From the NCBI GenBank assembly GCA_005883905.1, contig VAYD01000189.1, forward strand, positions 847-6,607: a stretch of 5,761 nucleotides of DNA, written 5' to 3'. Source of the stretch: Actinomycetota bacterium. Its GTDB lineage: Bacteria > Actinomycetota > Thermoleophilia > Solirubrobacterales > Solirubrobacteraceae. Shown in pieces: positions 1 through 5,047 of the stretch (positions are counted from its first letter, which is position 1; each line of letters begins with the position of its first letter). The translations under genes and the position numbers were made by a program. The notes below the pieces were generated by a model. The model was given only the letters and a program-made list of their open reading frames with translations, made no database searches and was not told the DNA's origin.

Positions 1-235
1 AGTCGTCGCGCGCGTGTGAGCCGACGTGTGGCTTGTGCAGCGTGGCGGTGTGCAGCACGGCGCCGACGCCCTCCATGCAGCGCTTGACGCAGCCGCGATC
101 GGCGACCGAGCCGACGACGGCCGTGGACGGCGACGCCAGCACGTCGAGCCCGATCACGTCCACGCCCTCGCTGGAGAGGACGCGCACGAGCGCCTCGCCG
201 AGATGCCCGGAGCTGCCGGTGACGAGGACGCGCAT
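1..235 (-). CDS. NAD-dependent epimerase/dehydratase, N-terminal part (runs off left edge)
   Basis: Reading the minus strand from the ATG at 235 gives an uninterrupted 78-codon frame to the window edge, beginning MRVLVTGSSGHLGEALVRVL. Residues 4-15 form a Rossmann beta-strand and the glycine-rich dinucleotide loop TGxxGxxG (TGSSGHLG) of extended short-chain dehydrogenases (NAD-dependent epimerase/dehydratase, as in GalE-like sugar-nucleotide epimerases). An acidic residue after strand 2 (GLDVL) suggests NAD rather than NADP. The stretch VGAVLHTATLHKPHVG matches the usual 'V-H-x-A' strand 4 of the family. The catalytic YxxxK and the substrate domain lie outside the window, so the substrate cannot be named. 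A GTG two codons upstream (241, GTG-AGC-ATG) is an alternative start; neither start has a convincing Shine-Dalgarno. It is divergent from the secreted-protein gene at 312 across 76 bases. The family is secure; the exact function is unknown. Confidence 0.85.
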   Translation of the reverse strand, partial: MRVLVTGSSGHLGEALVRVLSSEGVDVIGLDVLASPSTAVVGSVADRGCVKRCMEGVGAVLHTATLHKPHVGSHARDD

Positions 236-253
236 GCTCACGATGTATCAGGC

Positions 254-283
254 TTGACCTGGCCCCCGCCATTCGGGTAGGAC
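254..283 (+). promoter_or_regulatory. Putative sigma-70-type promoter of the secreted barrel-protein gene
   Basis: TTGACC (254-259) and TAGGAC (278-283) are separated by 18 bases. The first resembles a housekeeping -35 (5 of 6 to TTGACA). The second resembles a GC-rich actinobacterial -10 but lacks the final T. Transcription would start near 290, leaving a leader of about 20 bases that contains the ribosome site at 299-306. No other candidate in the 76-base divergent gap fits as well. No convincing promoter was found for the minus-strand epimerase. Confidence 0.35.
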
Positions 284-298
284 GCCCTTGTCCGAACC

Positions 299-306
299 AA
301 GGAGGA
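299..306 (+). promoter_or_regulatory. Strong ribosome binding site deciding the ATG at 312
   Basis: AAGGAGGA at 299-306 sits 5 bases before the ATG at 312. It selects that ATG over the in-frame TTG at 288, which would place eight extra polar residues in front of the signal peptide. Confidence 0.8.
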
Positions 307-311
307 ACGCA

Positions 312-785
312 ATGAAGCGTTTCACGATCATCGCGGTTCTCGGCGCGGTGACCCTCGCGGTCACCCTCAGCGTCGGGGCTTGGGGCAAAGGGCAGGGCAA
401 GGGCCACATCAAGGCCAAGGGCCACTCGGTCACCGTCATCGAGCACCCCACGACCGACACCACCACCGACACGGGAGCGGCGGGCGACAGCGTCGGTGAC
501 ATTCTGACGTTCGCCAACGACGTCTTCGACGCGAAGGACAGCGCGAAGGTCGCCACCGACCAGGGCTACTGCATCCGGGTCGTTGCAGGCGAGTCCTACG
601 AGTGCAACTGGACGACGTTCCTTCCCCGTGGCCAGATCACCGTCGAGGGCCCGTTCTACGACGCCAAGGACAGCACGCTCGCCATCACCGGCGGCACCGG
701 CCGCTACCGACACGTGCGCGGCACGATGGACCTGCAGTCGAAGGGGGACGGCAAGTACGCGTTCGTGTTCCATCTGAACTCGTGA
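312..785 (+). CDS. Secreted allene-oxide-cyclase/dirigent-like barrel protein
   Basis: A 157-residue protein with a classic Sec signal peptide: MKRF at the N terminus, then a hydrophobic core at residues 5-22 with likely cleavage after VGA (about residue 23). A Lys/Gly/His-rich segment (25-38) and a Thr/Asp-rich linker (47-55) lead into a beta-rich domain from about 60 to 157. The block GQITVEGPFYDAKDS followed by LAITGGTGRYRHVRGTM (residues 107-139) matches the AOC-barrel-like/dirigent fold found in many actinobacterial exported proteins. Cys87 and Cys98 (GYC...YEC) are placed where these proteins carry a likely disulfide. Bacterial members mostly lack an assigned reaction, so no cyclase activity is claimed. 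The start is fixed by AAGGAGGA five bases upstream. The stop TGA overlaps the next ATG by one base, so it probably forms a two-gene operon with the YciI-like gene. The fold is likely; the function is unknown. Confidence 0.8.
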   Translation: MKRFTIIAVLGAVTLAVTLSVGAWGKGQGKGHIKAKGHSVTVIEHPTTDTTTDTGAAGDSVGDILTFANDVFDAKDSAKVATDQGYCIRVVAGESYECNWTTFLPRGQITVEGPFYDAKDSTLAITGGTGRYRHVRGTMDLQSKGDGKYAFVFHLNS

Positions 786-1084
786 TGTACCTCGTCGTCC
801 TGCGCCGGTCCGGTCCCGACTACGACCTGTCCAAGCCGCTCGAGGAGCAGCTCGGCTGGGAGGACCACGCGGCCTTCATGGACCGGCTCGTGGATGACGG
901 CGTCATCCTGCTGGGCGGCCCGCTCGCCGACGAGCTGCGGACCGCCCACGCGGTGCGAGCCGCCTCCGAGGAGGAGGTGCGCGCGACGTTCGCGCGCGAT
1001 CCGTGGAGCGAGTCGCATCTGGTGGTCGATTCGATCGACGCCTGGACGATCCGGTTGGCGTCCGACGGCCTTGACAGCTCCTAG
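785..1084 (+). CDS. YciI-like (YCII-related) small protein
   Basis: A 99-residue protein starting at the ATG in TGATG, where the upstream stop TGA and this ATG share one base. A GTG one codon earlier (782) is possible. There is no recognisable Shine-Dalgarno, so translation is probably coupled to the upstream gene. The pattern MYLVVLRRSGPDYDLSKPL, then EEQLGWEDHAAFMDRLVDDG and LLGGPL (residues 39-47), is the YCII-related ferredoxin-like fold: beta strand, helix bearing the conserved His (His28), and the GGP turn before strand 2. Some family members use a His/Asp pair, and many are proposed dehalogenase- or lactone-handling enzymes, but most are uncharacterised. The C-terminal half (VVDSIDAWTIRL) is the typical last strand. 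Its final codons contain TTGACA, which is probably the -35 of the following marR promoter. Confidence 0.85.
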   Translation: MYLVVLRRSGPDYDLSKPLEEQLGWEDHAAFMDRLVDDGVILLGGPLADELRTAHAVRAASEEEVRATFARDPWSESHLVVDSIDAWTIRLASDGLDSS

Positions 1085-1101
1085 TACGGGTCCGGTACTA
1101 T
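1071..1101 (+). promoter_or_regulatory. Putative leaderless promoter of the marR-family gene
   Basis: A perfect -35 hexamer TTGACA (1071-1076) lies in the last codons of the YciI-like gene. TACTAT (1096-1101), a TAnnnT -10 box, follows after 19 bases. The GTG start codon is at 1109, 7 bases after the -10, which is where transcription would begin. There is no Shine-Dalgarno before the GTG. Together these indicate a leaderless mRNA, common in actinobacteria. The 19-base spacer is longer than optimal, which is compatible with a weak or regulated promoter. Confidence 0.6.
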
Positions 1102-1119
1102 TTAGTACGTGATCCGTAC
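1082..1119 (+). promoter_or_regulatory. Putative MarR operator: four phased GTAC half-sites
   Basis: GTAC occurs at 1084, 1095, 1105 and 1116, with spacings of 11, 10 and 11 bases, about one helical turn each. TAGTACGGGTCCGGTACTA (1082-1100) is a 19-base dyad with a single mismatched pair. GTACG-5-CGTAC (1105-1119) is a second dyad whose centre is 21 bases away. The middle two half-sites form GTACTA-TT-TAGTAC (1095-1108) across the -10 box. The array covers the -10, the expected transcription start and the start codon of the marR-like gene, the usual place for MarR autorepression. The link to this MarR protein is inferred from position. Confidence 0.65.
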
Positions 1120-1534
1120 CAGTTCCGACGTCGGCTTCCTGCTCGCGAAAGCGGCGCAGCGGTTCAACGAGCGCCTGGTCGAGCGTTTCGCGGACGCCGG
1201 ATATCCGGAGGTGCGCGCCTCGTACGGCTCCGTCCTCGTACCGCTCTTCGAGGAGGACGGGCTACGGCTCGGACAGCTGGCGCAGCGATCCCGGCTGTCG
1301 AAGCAGGCGATGACGAGCCTGGTCGCAGCCTGCGAGCAGGACGGCTTCGTCGCGCGCCAACGGGATCCGGCCGATGGCCGCGCGTTCGTCGTCTCGCTCA
1401 CGGAGCGAGGGCACGGGTTCGCCGAGGCCGCCGAGCGGGCGACCCGCGAGCTCGATGCGGAGCTGGCCGCGGTGATCGGCACCCGCAACCACCAAGCGCT
1501 CGTCAAGGCGCTGAAAGGAGTGATCCAGCTGTGA
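1109..1534 (+). CDS. MarR-family transcriptional regulator
   Basis: A 141-residue winged helix-turn-helix repressor-type protein. Helices at 5-30 are followed by the DNA-binding domain: RLGQLAQRSRLSKQAMTSLV (53-72) is helix 3-turn-recognition helix. The wing carries the family signature RDPADGRA (85-92) before the strand FVVSLTERG. C-terminal helices (102-140) would complete the dimer interface. MarR proteins bind palindromic operators as dimers and usually release DNA on binding small, often phenolic, ligands. The GTG start at 1109 has no ribosome site and sits 7 bases after a -10 box, suggesting leaderless translation; no better start exists downstream. Its stop overlaps the next gene's GTG by four bases (GTGA), so the SRPBCC gene is probably its co-transcribed target. 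The GTAC dyads over its own promoter suggest autorepression. The ligand cannot be predicted. Confidence 0.92.
   Translation: MIRTSSDVGFLLAKAAQRFNERLVERFADAGYPEVRASYGSVLVPLFEEDGLRLGQLAQRSRLSKQAMTSLVAACEQDGFVARQRDPADGRAFVVSLTERGHGFAEAAERATRELDAELAAVIGTRNHQALVKALKGVIQL
1514..1520 (+). promoter_or_regulatory. Ribosome binding site of the SRPBCC gene, inside marR coding sequence
   Basis: AAAGGAG at 1514-1520 lies 10 bases before the GTG at 1531. It supports that GTG as the start and the four-base overlap with the preceding gene. Confidence 0.6.
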
Positions 1535-1932
1535 GGAATGCGACGGTCACCACCGTGCTCGAGGCCCCGCAGGAGCAGGTCTTCGACTACCTCGCCGATC
1601 CGGAGCATCTGCCGGAATGGGCGACCGAGTTCGCCCGTGAGCTCCGTCGCGAGGGCGACGATTACAAGGTCGTCAACGGCCTCGGCGAGTTCTTCTTCTC
1701 GATCGAGGCCGACCGCGGCACCGGCGTGATCGACATGTTCGCGGGGCCGACGAAGGAGGCGATGGCGGTGTTCCCGACTCGAGCAGTCGCTCTGCCCGAC
1801 GGGCGCACCGCCTACACCTTCACGATGTTCCAGGGCCCCGGCATGCCCGCCGAGCTGTTCGAGGCCCAGTACGCGTCGCTCCAGCGGGAGTTCGCGAACA
1901 TCGAGCGCGTGTTCGCTACCGGGACTGGCTGA
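1531..1932 (+). CDS. SRPBCC-family (polyketide cyclase/START-like) protein
   Basis: A 133-residue protein beginning MRNATVTTVLEAPQEQVFDYLADPEHLPEW. This is the standard SRPBCC N terminus: strand 1, then 'P-x-x-x-V-F-x-x-L-x-D-P' helices with the conserved Trp30. The remaining alternating strands (47-103, ending in RTAYTFTMF) and a long C-terminal helix (106-129, ELFEAQYASLQREFANIERVF) complete the helix-grip fold that encloses a hydrophobic ligand pocket. Family members bind or transform lipids, polyketides and aromatic compounds; the substrate here cannot be read from sequence. It overlaps marR by four bases and probably shares its transcript, so it may act on or respond to the regulator's ligand (inference). 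Its 3' end overlaps the convergent reductase gene by 17 bases, leaving no intergenic terminator. Confidence 0.85.
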   Translation: MRNATVTTVLEAPQEQVFDYLADPEHLPEWATEFARELRREGDDYKVVNGLGEFFFSIEADRGTGVIDMFAGPTKEAMAVFPTRAVALPDGRTAYTFTMFQGPGMPAELFEAQYASLQREFANIERVFATGTG

Positions 1933-2662
1933 GCCACTCCTCGAACGTCGGCCCGGCGAGGATCGCGTCCGGCCCCGGCAGCAGCCCGCCCTCGGCCATC
2001 AACACGGAGTCCGGGTCGTCGGGGTCGACAGGCAGCTCCTCGATCCGCGTGCCGCCGTTGCGGGAGGCGAGCAGCGCCGCCATCTCCGCGAGGCGCTCGG
2101 CCCGCGGCCCGCCGATCTCGGACATCGGCGCGTTGCTCGTGCCCGTCGCGAGGTCCGCGAGCGCCTCGCCCACCGCCCGCGCCGCGACGAGCTGCGTCTG
2201 CATCCGCGGCAGGTGGACGGCGCCGTCGCGCGTGCCCCACTGCATCAGCTGCTCGACGAACTCGTGGAACTGGGTGGCGTGCAGCACCAGTGCCGGGACC
2301 GGGCCTGCCTGCAGCACCTGCTCGTGGGCGACCTTCGCGACGCCGTAGCCACCCGAGTAGCGGTCCGTGGCGACGATCGAGACGACGACGATCCGCTCGA
2401 CGCCGGCACGGTCACCGGCGGCCTGCAGGTTGCGCGCGGACGTCGTGAAGAACCGGGTCGCCGCGTCCTGGTCCGGCGACGGGCCCGTCGCCGCGTCGAC
2501 GATGCTCTGCACCCCGAGGAGGGCGTCCTCGAGCCCCTCGCCCGAGATCACGTCGACGCCGGTCGTCCGCGACATGCGGACAACCTCGTGGCCGCGCTCT
2601 TCGAGGACGTCGGCGGTATGACGGCCGACGCGACCGGTTGCTCCTGCTACGGCAATCTTCAT
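1916..2662 (-). CDS. NmrA-like NAD(P)-binding SDR reductase, partner of the ECF41-type sigma factor
   Basis: A 248-residue atypical short-chain dehydrogenase. MKIAVAGATGRVGRHTADVL carries the GATGRVG dinucleotide loop (7-13). The Arg-containing RMSR (29-32) after strand 2 is typical of NADP preference. IVVVSIVATD (91-100) and YGVAK (106-110, a YxxxK pair) follow in canonical order, and the length matches NmrA/atypical SDR proteins. The substrate is unknown. The start ATG at 2662 has a strong AGGAGGT seven bases upstream. It is divergent from an ECF sigma factor with a SnoaL-like tail. ECF41 sigma factors are known to neighbour and control a carboxymuconolactone decarboxylase, oxidoreductase or epimerase ('COE') gene, so this gene is the likely target. 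A promoter-like signature upstream supports that. Its stop region overlaps the convergent SRPBCC gene. Confidence 0.9.
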   Translation of the reverse strand: MKIAVAGATGRVGRHTADVLEERGHEVVRMSRTTGVDVISGEGLEDALLGVQSIVDAATGPSPDQDAATRFFTTSARNLQAAGDRAGVERIVVVSIVATDRYSGGYGVAKVAHEQVLQAGPVPALVLHATQFHEFVEQLMQWGTRDGAVHLPRMQTQLVAARAVGEALADLATGTSNAPMSEIGGPRAERLAEMAALLASRNGGTRIEELPVDPDDPDSVLMAEGGLLPGPDAILAGPTFEEWLSQSR

Positions 2663-2669
2663 GGGGTTG

Positions 2670-2676
2670 ACCTCCT
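2670..2676 (-). promoter_or_regulatory. Strong ribosome binding site of the NmrA-like reductase
   Basis: On the minus strand AGGAGGT lies 7 bases before the ATG at 2662. It is a near-perfect Shine-Dalgarno and fixes the start. Confidence 0.8.
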
Positions 2677-2679
2677 GCG

Positions 2680-2706
2680 GGTCACATTGCGCGTGTTGGG
2701 TGGGTC
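2680..2706 (+). promoter_or_regulatory. Putative ECF41-type promoter toward the sigma-factor gene
   Basis: GGTCACA (2680-2686), 16 bases, then GGTC (2703-2706). From memory, the published ECF41 promoter signature is TGTCACA-n16-CGTC, so each element matches at all but its first base with exactly the right spacing. Transcription would start near 2713, giving a leader of about 30 bases that contains GGAGGG (2728-2733) before the ATG at 2743. This would be positive autoregulation. Confidence 0.45.
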
Positions 2707-2714
2707 ACTCCTAT

Positions 2715-2741
2715 GACACGCCGCGATGGAGGGATGTGACC
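2715..2741 (-). promoter_or_regulatory. Putative ECF41-type promoter toward the NmrA-like reductase
   Basis: On the minus strand GGTCACA (2741-2735), 16 bases, then TGTC (2718-2715). This is the same near-match to TGTCACA-n16-CGTC as the plus-strand copy. Transcription would start near 2708, with a leader of roughly 46 bases containing AGGAGGT. The -35 element abuts the start codon of the sigma gene. Confidence 0.5.
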
Positions 2742-2742
2742 G

Positions 2743-3624
2743 ATGAGCGACACCCAGTTCCTGGCAGAGCAGTTCGAGCAGCACCGGACCCACCTGCGCG
2801 CGGTCGCCTATCGGATGCTCGGATCGATCAGCGAGGCCGACGACGCCGTCCAGGAGGCGTGGCTGCGGCTGAGCCGCTCCGACGCCGACGAGATCGAGAA
2901 CCTCGGCGGCTGGCTGACGACCGTGGTCGCGCGCGTGTCCCTCAACACGCTGCGCTCGCGCAACGCGCGGCGCGAGGAGCCGCTCGACGTGCGCGTGCCT
3001 GACCCGGTGGTGAGCAACGAGAGCGGCCTGAATCCCGAGCACGAGGCGCTGCTCGCCGATTCGGTCGGCCTGGCGCTGCTCGTCGTGCTCGAGACGCTCA
3101 CGCCGGCCGAGCGGCTCGCCTTCGTGCTGCACGACATGTTCGCCGTGCCGTTCGACGACATCGCGCCGATGCTCGACCGTTCACCGACCGCGGCGCGCCA
3201 GCTCGCGAGCCGCGCGCGCCGCCGCGTCCAGGGCGCCGCGCCCGTTCCCGACGCCGACGTGCGCCGCCAGCGCGAGGTCGTGGACGCGTTCTTCGCCGCC
3301 GCGCGCGACGGCGACTTCGAAGGGCTGGTCGCCGTCCTGCACCCGGACGCGGTGCTGCACTCCGACGGCGGCGAGCTGCGCCCCGAGATGACCCGGGCCC
3401 TGCGTGGGGCGCACGAGATCGCCTCGAGCGCGCTCACGTTCACGCACATGGCGCCCTACGTCCGCCCGGCGCTCATCAACGGCGCCGCGGGCGTCGTCGT
3501 CACGCCGCAGGGCGAGCCGTTCTCCGTCATGGGCTTCACGGTGACCGACGGCCAGATCGTGGAGATCGACGTGATCACCGACCCGGCACGTCTGCGGGAG
3601 CTCGACCTGACGGTGCTGGACTAG
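2743..3624 (+). CDS. ECF41-type (SigJ-like) sigma factor with fused SnoaL-like C-terminal domain
   Basis: A 293-residue protein. Sigma region 2 spans about 7-75: FEQHRTHLRAVAYRMLGSIS, then EADDAVQEAWLRL, then the -10 recognition helix GGWLTTVVARVSLNTLRS. The linker has VPDPVV (85-90), the equivalent of the ECF41 WLPEP-type motif. Region 4 (about 110-162) has LTPAERLAFVLHDMF and the -35-binding helix-turn-helix DDIAPMLDRSPTAARQLASRARRRV. Residues 175-288 form a SnoaL/NTF2-like domain (VVDAFFAAARDGDFEGLVAVL...). In ECF41 factors this domain replaces a separate anti-sigma factor and tunes activity by contacting the sigma core. The ECF41 motifs DGGGK and NPDKL appear here only in degenerate form, DGGEL (208-212) and DPARL (280-284). 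GGAGGG nine bases upstream supports the ATG. It is divergent from its probable target reductase, and its stop shares CTAG with the convergent hydrolase stop. The signal sensed is unknown. Confidence 0.93.
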   Translation: MSDTQFLAEQFEQHRTHLRAVAYRMLGSISEADDAVQEAWLRLSRSDADEIENLGGWLTTVVARVSLNTLRSRNARREEPLDVRVPDPVVSNESGLNPEHEALLADSVGLALLVVLETLTPAERLAFVLHDMFAVPFDDIAPMLDRSPTAARQLASRARRRVQGAAPVPDADVRRQREVVDAFFAAARDGDFEGLVAVLHPDAVLHSDGGELRPEMTRALRGAHEIASSALTFTHMAPYVRPALINGAAGVVVTPQGEPFSVMGFTVTDGQIVEIDVITDPARLRELDLTVLD

Positions 3625-4985
3625 AGCGACTTCAGGAACAGGATCAGGCGCTTCAGGAAGCCGTTGCGCTCGGGGCTCGCGGAGTTCGGGTCGTTGTGCG
3701 CGTACGTCGTGTGGCCGTCCGCGAGCACGAGGTGGCTGCCGGGGATGTGCGACTGCTTGGCCAGCGCGCGCGCCGCGTCGAGCACGCGCGTCTCGCCGAG
3801 CGCGGCCCCGAACGCGTAGATCCGCAGCCGCTTCGGCAGGTGCTTGCCCTGCGTCGCGTGCACGTCGAGGATCTTCTGGGCCGGGTTGGCGTTGCCGGCG
3901 GCGACCGCGCCCGCGTCGATCGTCAGGCGCTGCGGGTGGTACCAGGCCGTGCCGTCGAGCCCCTTGAGCCCCCACCCCGAGAACATCTCGGCGAAGCGCC
4001 GCAGGGGCGTCAGCTCACCCGCGGCGTCCCACCCGCGGGGATCGCCGGACGCGGCCAGGTGGCCGAGGTGCGCCTGCGCCGCCACGAGCCCCGCGGGCGA
4101 GGTCTCAGTGTCCAGCGCGTAGCCGTACTGCCCGGCGTTCGTCACCGGGATCGGCGGCACTAGGTTCGCAGGCAGCAACCCGCTCGCCTGCCCGAGCGAC
4201 GGCGAGTCGGGGTCGAGCAGCACGCTGAGCGAGCCGCTCGTGTTGAACAGCCCGGTGAACGGCGCCGGGATGCCGCCGAACGCCAGCCACGGCGAGGCGT
4301 TGCGCAGGTCGTTGAGCCGTTGCTTCGCATCGGCGGAGCTGATCGGCTGCGGGCTGCTGCCGCCGTCGATGAACACGAGCCCCGACAGCCCGCGCGCGCC
4401 CGGCTTGCCGCCGAAGTTCCACGTTGCGTAGGCGGACGTGATCGAGCCGCCGAGCGAATGGCCGCCGACGACGACCTTGCCGCCGAGCTTCTGCGCCCGC
4501 AGCACGACGCGGCGCAGGTCCTGGATCTCGGTGTTCATCCCCCACTGCCGCGCGTAGCCGACCTCGCTGTCCGGAATCAGGCGCACATGCGTCGTCACCG
4601 AGCTGTCCTTGAGCCAGCCGAGGTAGTAGTCGAAGACCTGCTTCGGCGTCGCGGTGCCCGCCTTCGCGCGGTCGAACAGCGACTGGTCCTCGAGCAGGTT
4701 CTCGCGGCGCTCCACCGCCCACACCTGCCACGCCGGCGCCTTGCCGACGAGGCTCCTCGCCAGCGGCGCGAAGTACGCGGCGCTCGCGGACGTCCCGGGG
4801 TTGAGCACGAGCACGTTGCGGGCGTTCGGCGAGCCGATCTTGAGGATCCCGACCCTGTCGTACTTGGCGGGCGTGCCGGGCGACTTGAAGCCGTCTATGC
4901 GCTGGAAGCTGATCTTGGCGCCGGCGGGGGCGGCGACGGCCAGCACCAGCGCGCTCGCGAGGGACAGGGCGCGTGCGGTGACCAT
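3621..4985 (-). CDS. Secreted alpha/beta hydrolase
   Basis: A 454-residue exported protein. The signal peptide is MVTARALSLASALVLAVAAP with probable cleavage after AGA (residue 23). The alpha/beta-hydrolase core starts with RNVLVLNPGTSASAAYF (56-72; the NPGTSAS turn is the oxyanion-loop position). The nucleophile elbow is GGHSLGGS (174-181) with Ser177, on the strand GGKVVVGG. LVFIDGGS (203-210) is the following strand. About 160 residues (210-370) form a large insert or lid that I cannot assign. LRIYAFGAALGE (387-398) and LADGHTTYAHND (421-432) provide the likely acid (Glu398 or Asp403) and the catalytic His425, with His430 as an alternative. It probably acts as an esterase or lipase outside the membrane; the substrate is unknown. 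The start has no Shine-Dalgarno, but TAGGTT (minus strand, 4999-4994) eight bases upstream could be the -10 of a leaderless transcript. It is divergent from the sigma/amidotransferase gene across 62 bases. Confidence 0.85.
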   Translation of the reverse strand: MVTARALSLASALVLAVAAPAGAKISFQRIDGFKSPGTPAKYDRVGILKIGSPNARNVLVLNPGTSASAAYFAPLARSLVGKAPAWQVWAVERRENLLEDQSLFDRAKAGTATPKQVFDYYLGWLKDSSVTTHVRLIPDSEVGYARQWGMNTEIQDLRRVVLRAQKLGGKVVVGGHSLGGSITSAYATWNFGGKPGARGLSGLVFIDGGSSPQPISSADAKQRLNDLRNASPWLAFGGIPAPFTGLFNTSGSLSVLLDPDSPSLGQASGLLPANLVPPIPVTNAGQYGYALDTETSPAGLVAAQAHLGHLAASGDPRGWDAAGELTPLRRFAEMFSGWGLKGLDGTAWYHPQRLTIDAGAVAAGNANPAQKILDVHATQGKHLPKRLRIYAFGAALGETRVLDAARALAKQSHIPGSHLVLADGHTTYAHNDPNSASPERNGFLKRLILFLKSL

Positions 4986-4993
4986 GGCGCGAC

Positions 4994-4999
4994 AACCTA
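4994..4999 (-). promoter_or_regulatory. Possible -10 box of the secreted hydrolase gene
   Basis: TAGGTT on the minus strand fits TAnnnT and lies 8 bases before the ATG at 4985, the position expected for a leaderless or near-leaderless mRNA. I see no convincing -35 about 17 bases further upstream, so an alternative sigma factor or an activator may be needed, or the match is chance. Confidence 0.25.
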
Positions 5000-5047
5000 G
5001 CGCGCGGCGGGCGTCCGGTTTGGGCGCCTGCCATCGTCTCTAGAGGT

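Noticed and set aside
26..280. Plus-strand open frames over the left-edge epimerase
   Set aside because: The minus strand encodes a textbook TGxxGxxG epimerase start. The plus frames are His/Asp-rich or Ser/Arg-rich with no family features.
525..690. Near-repeat FDAKDS / YDAKDS in the secreted barrel protein (18 of 21 bases alike at 528-548 and 657-677)
   Set aside because: The match is short, does not extend on either side, and both copies fall at turn positions common in this fold. It is more likely convergence than a duplication.
1080..1122. Intrinsic terminator for the YciI-like gene
   Set aside because: The dyads here have short arms, no following T-run, and overlap a -10 box and start codon. 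An operator explains them better.
3181..3975. Minus-strand open frame of 264 codons overlapping the end of the ECF41 gene and the hydrolase
   Set aside because: Composition is Arg/Ala/Gly-rich with no domain pattern. It runs antisense to the well-supported ECF41 gene and in another frame of the hydrolase. High GC content leaves few stops in such frames.
4105..5034. Minus-strand open frame of 309 codons in another frame of the hydrolase
   Set aside because: It is a frame-shifted shadow of the hydrolase gene, Arg/Ala-rich and without motifs, while the hydrolase frame has a signal peptide and a GHSLG nucleophile elbow.
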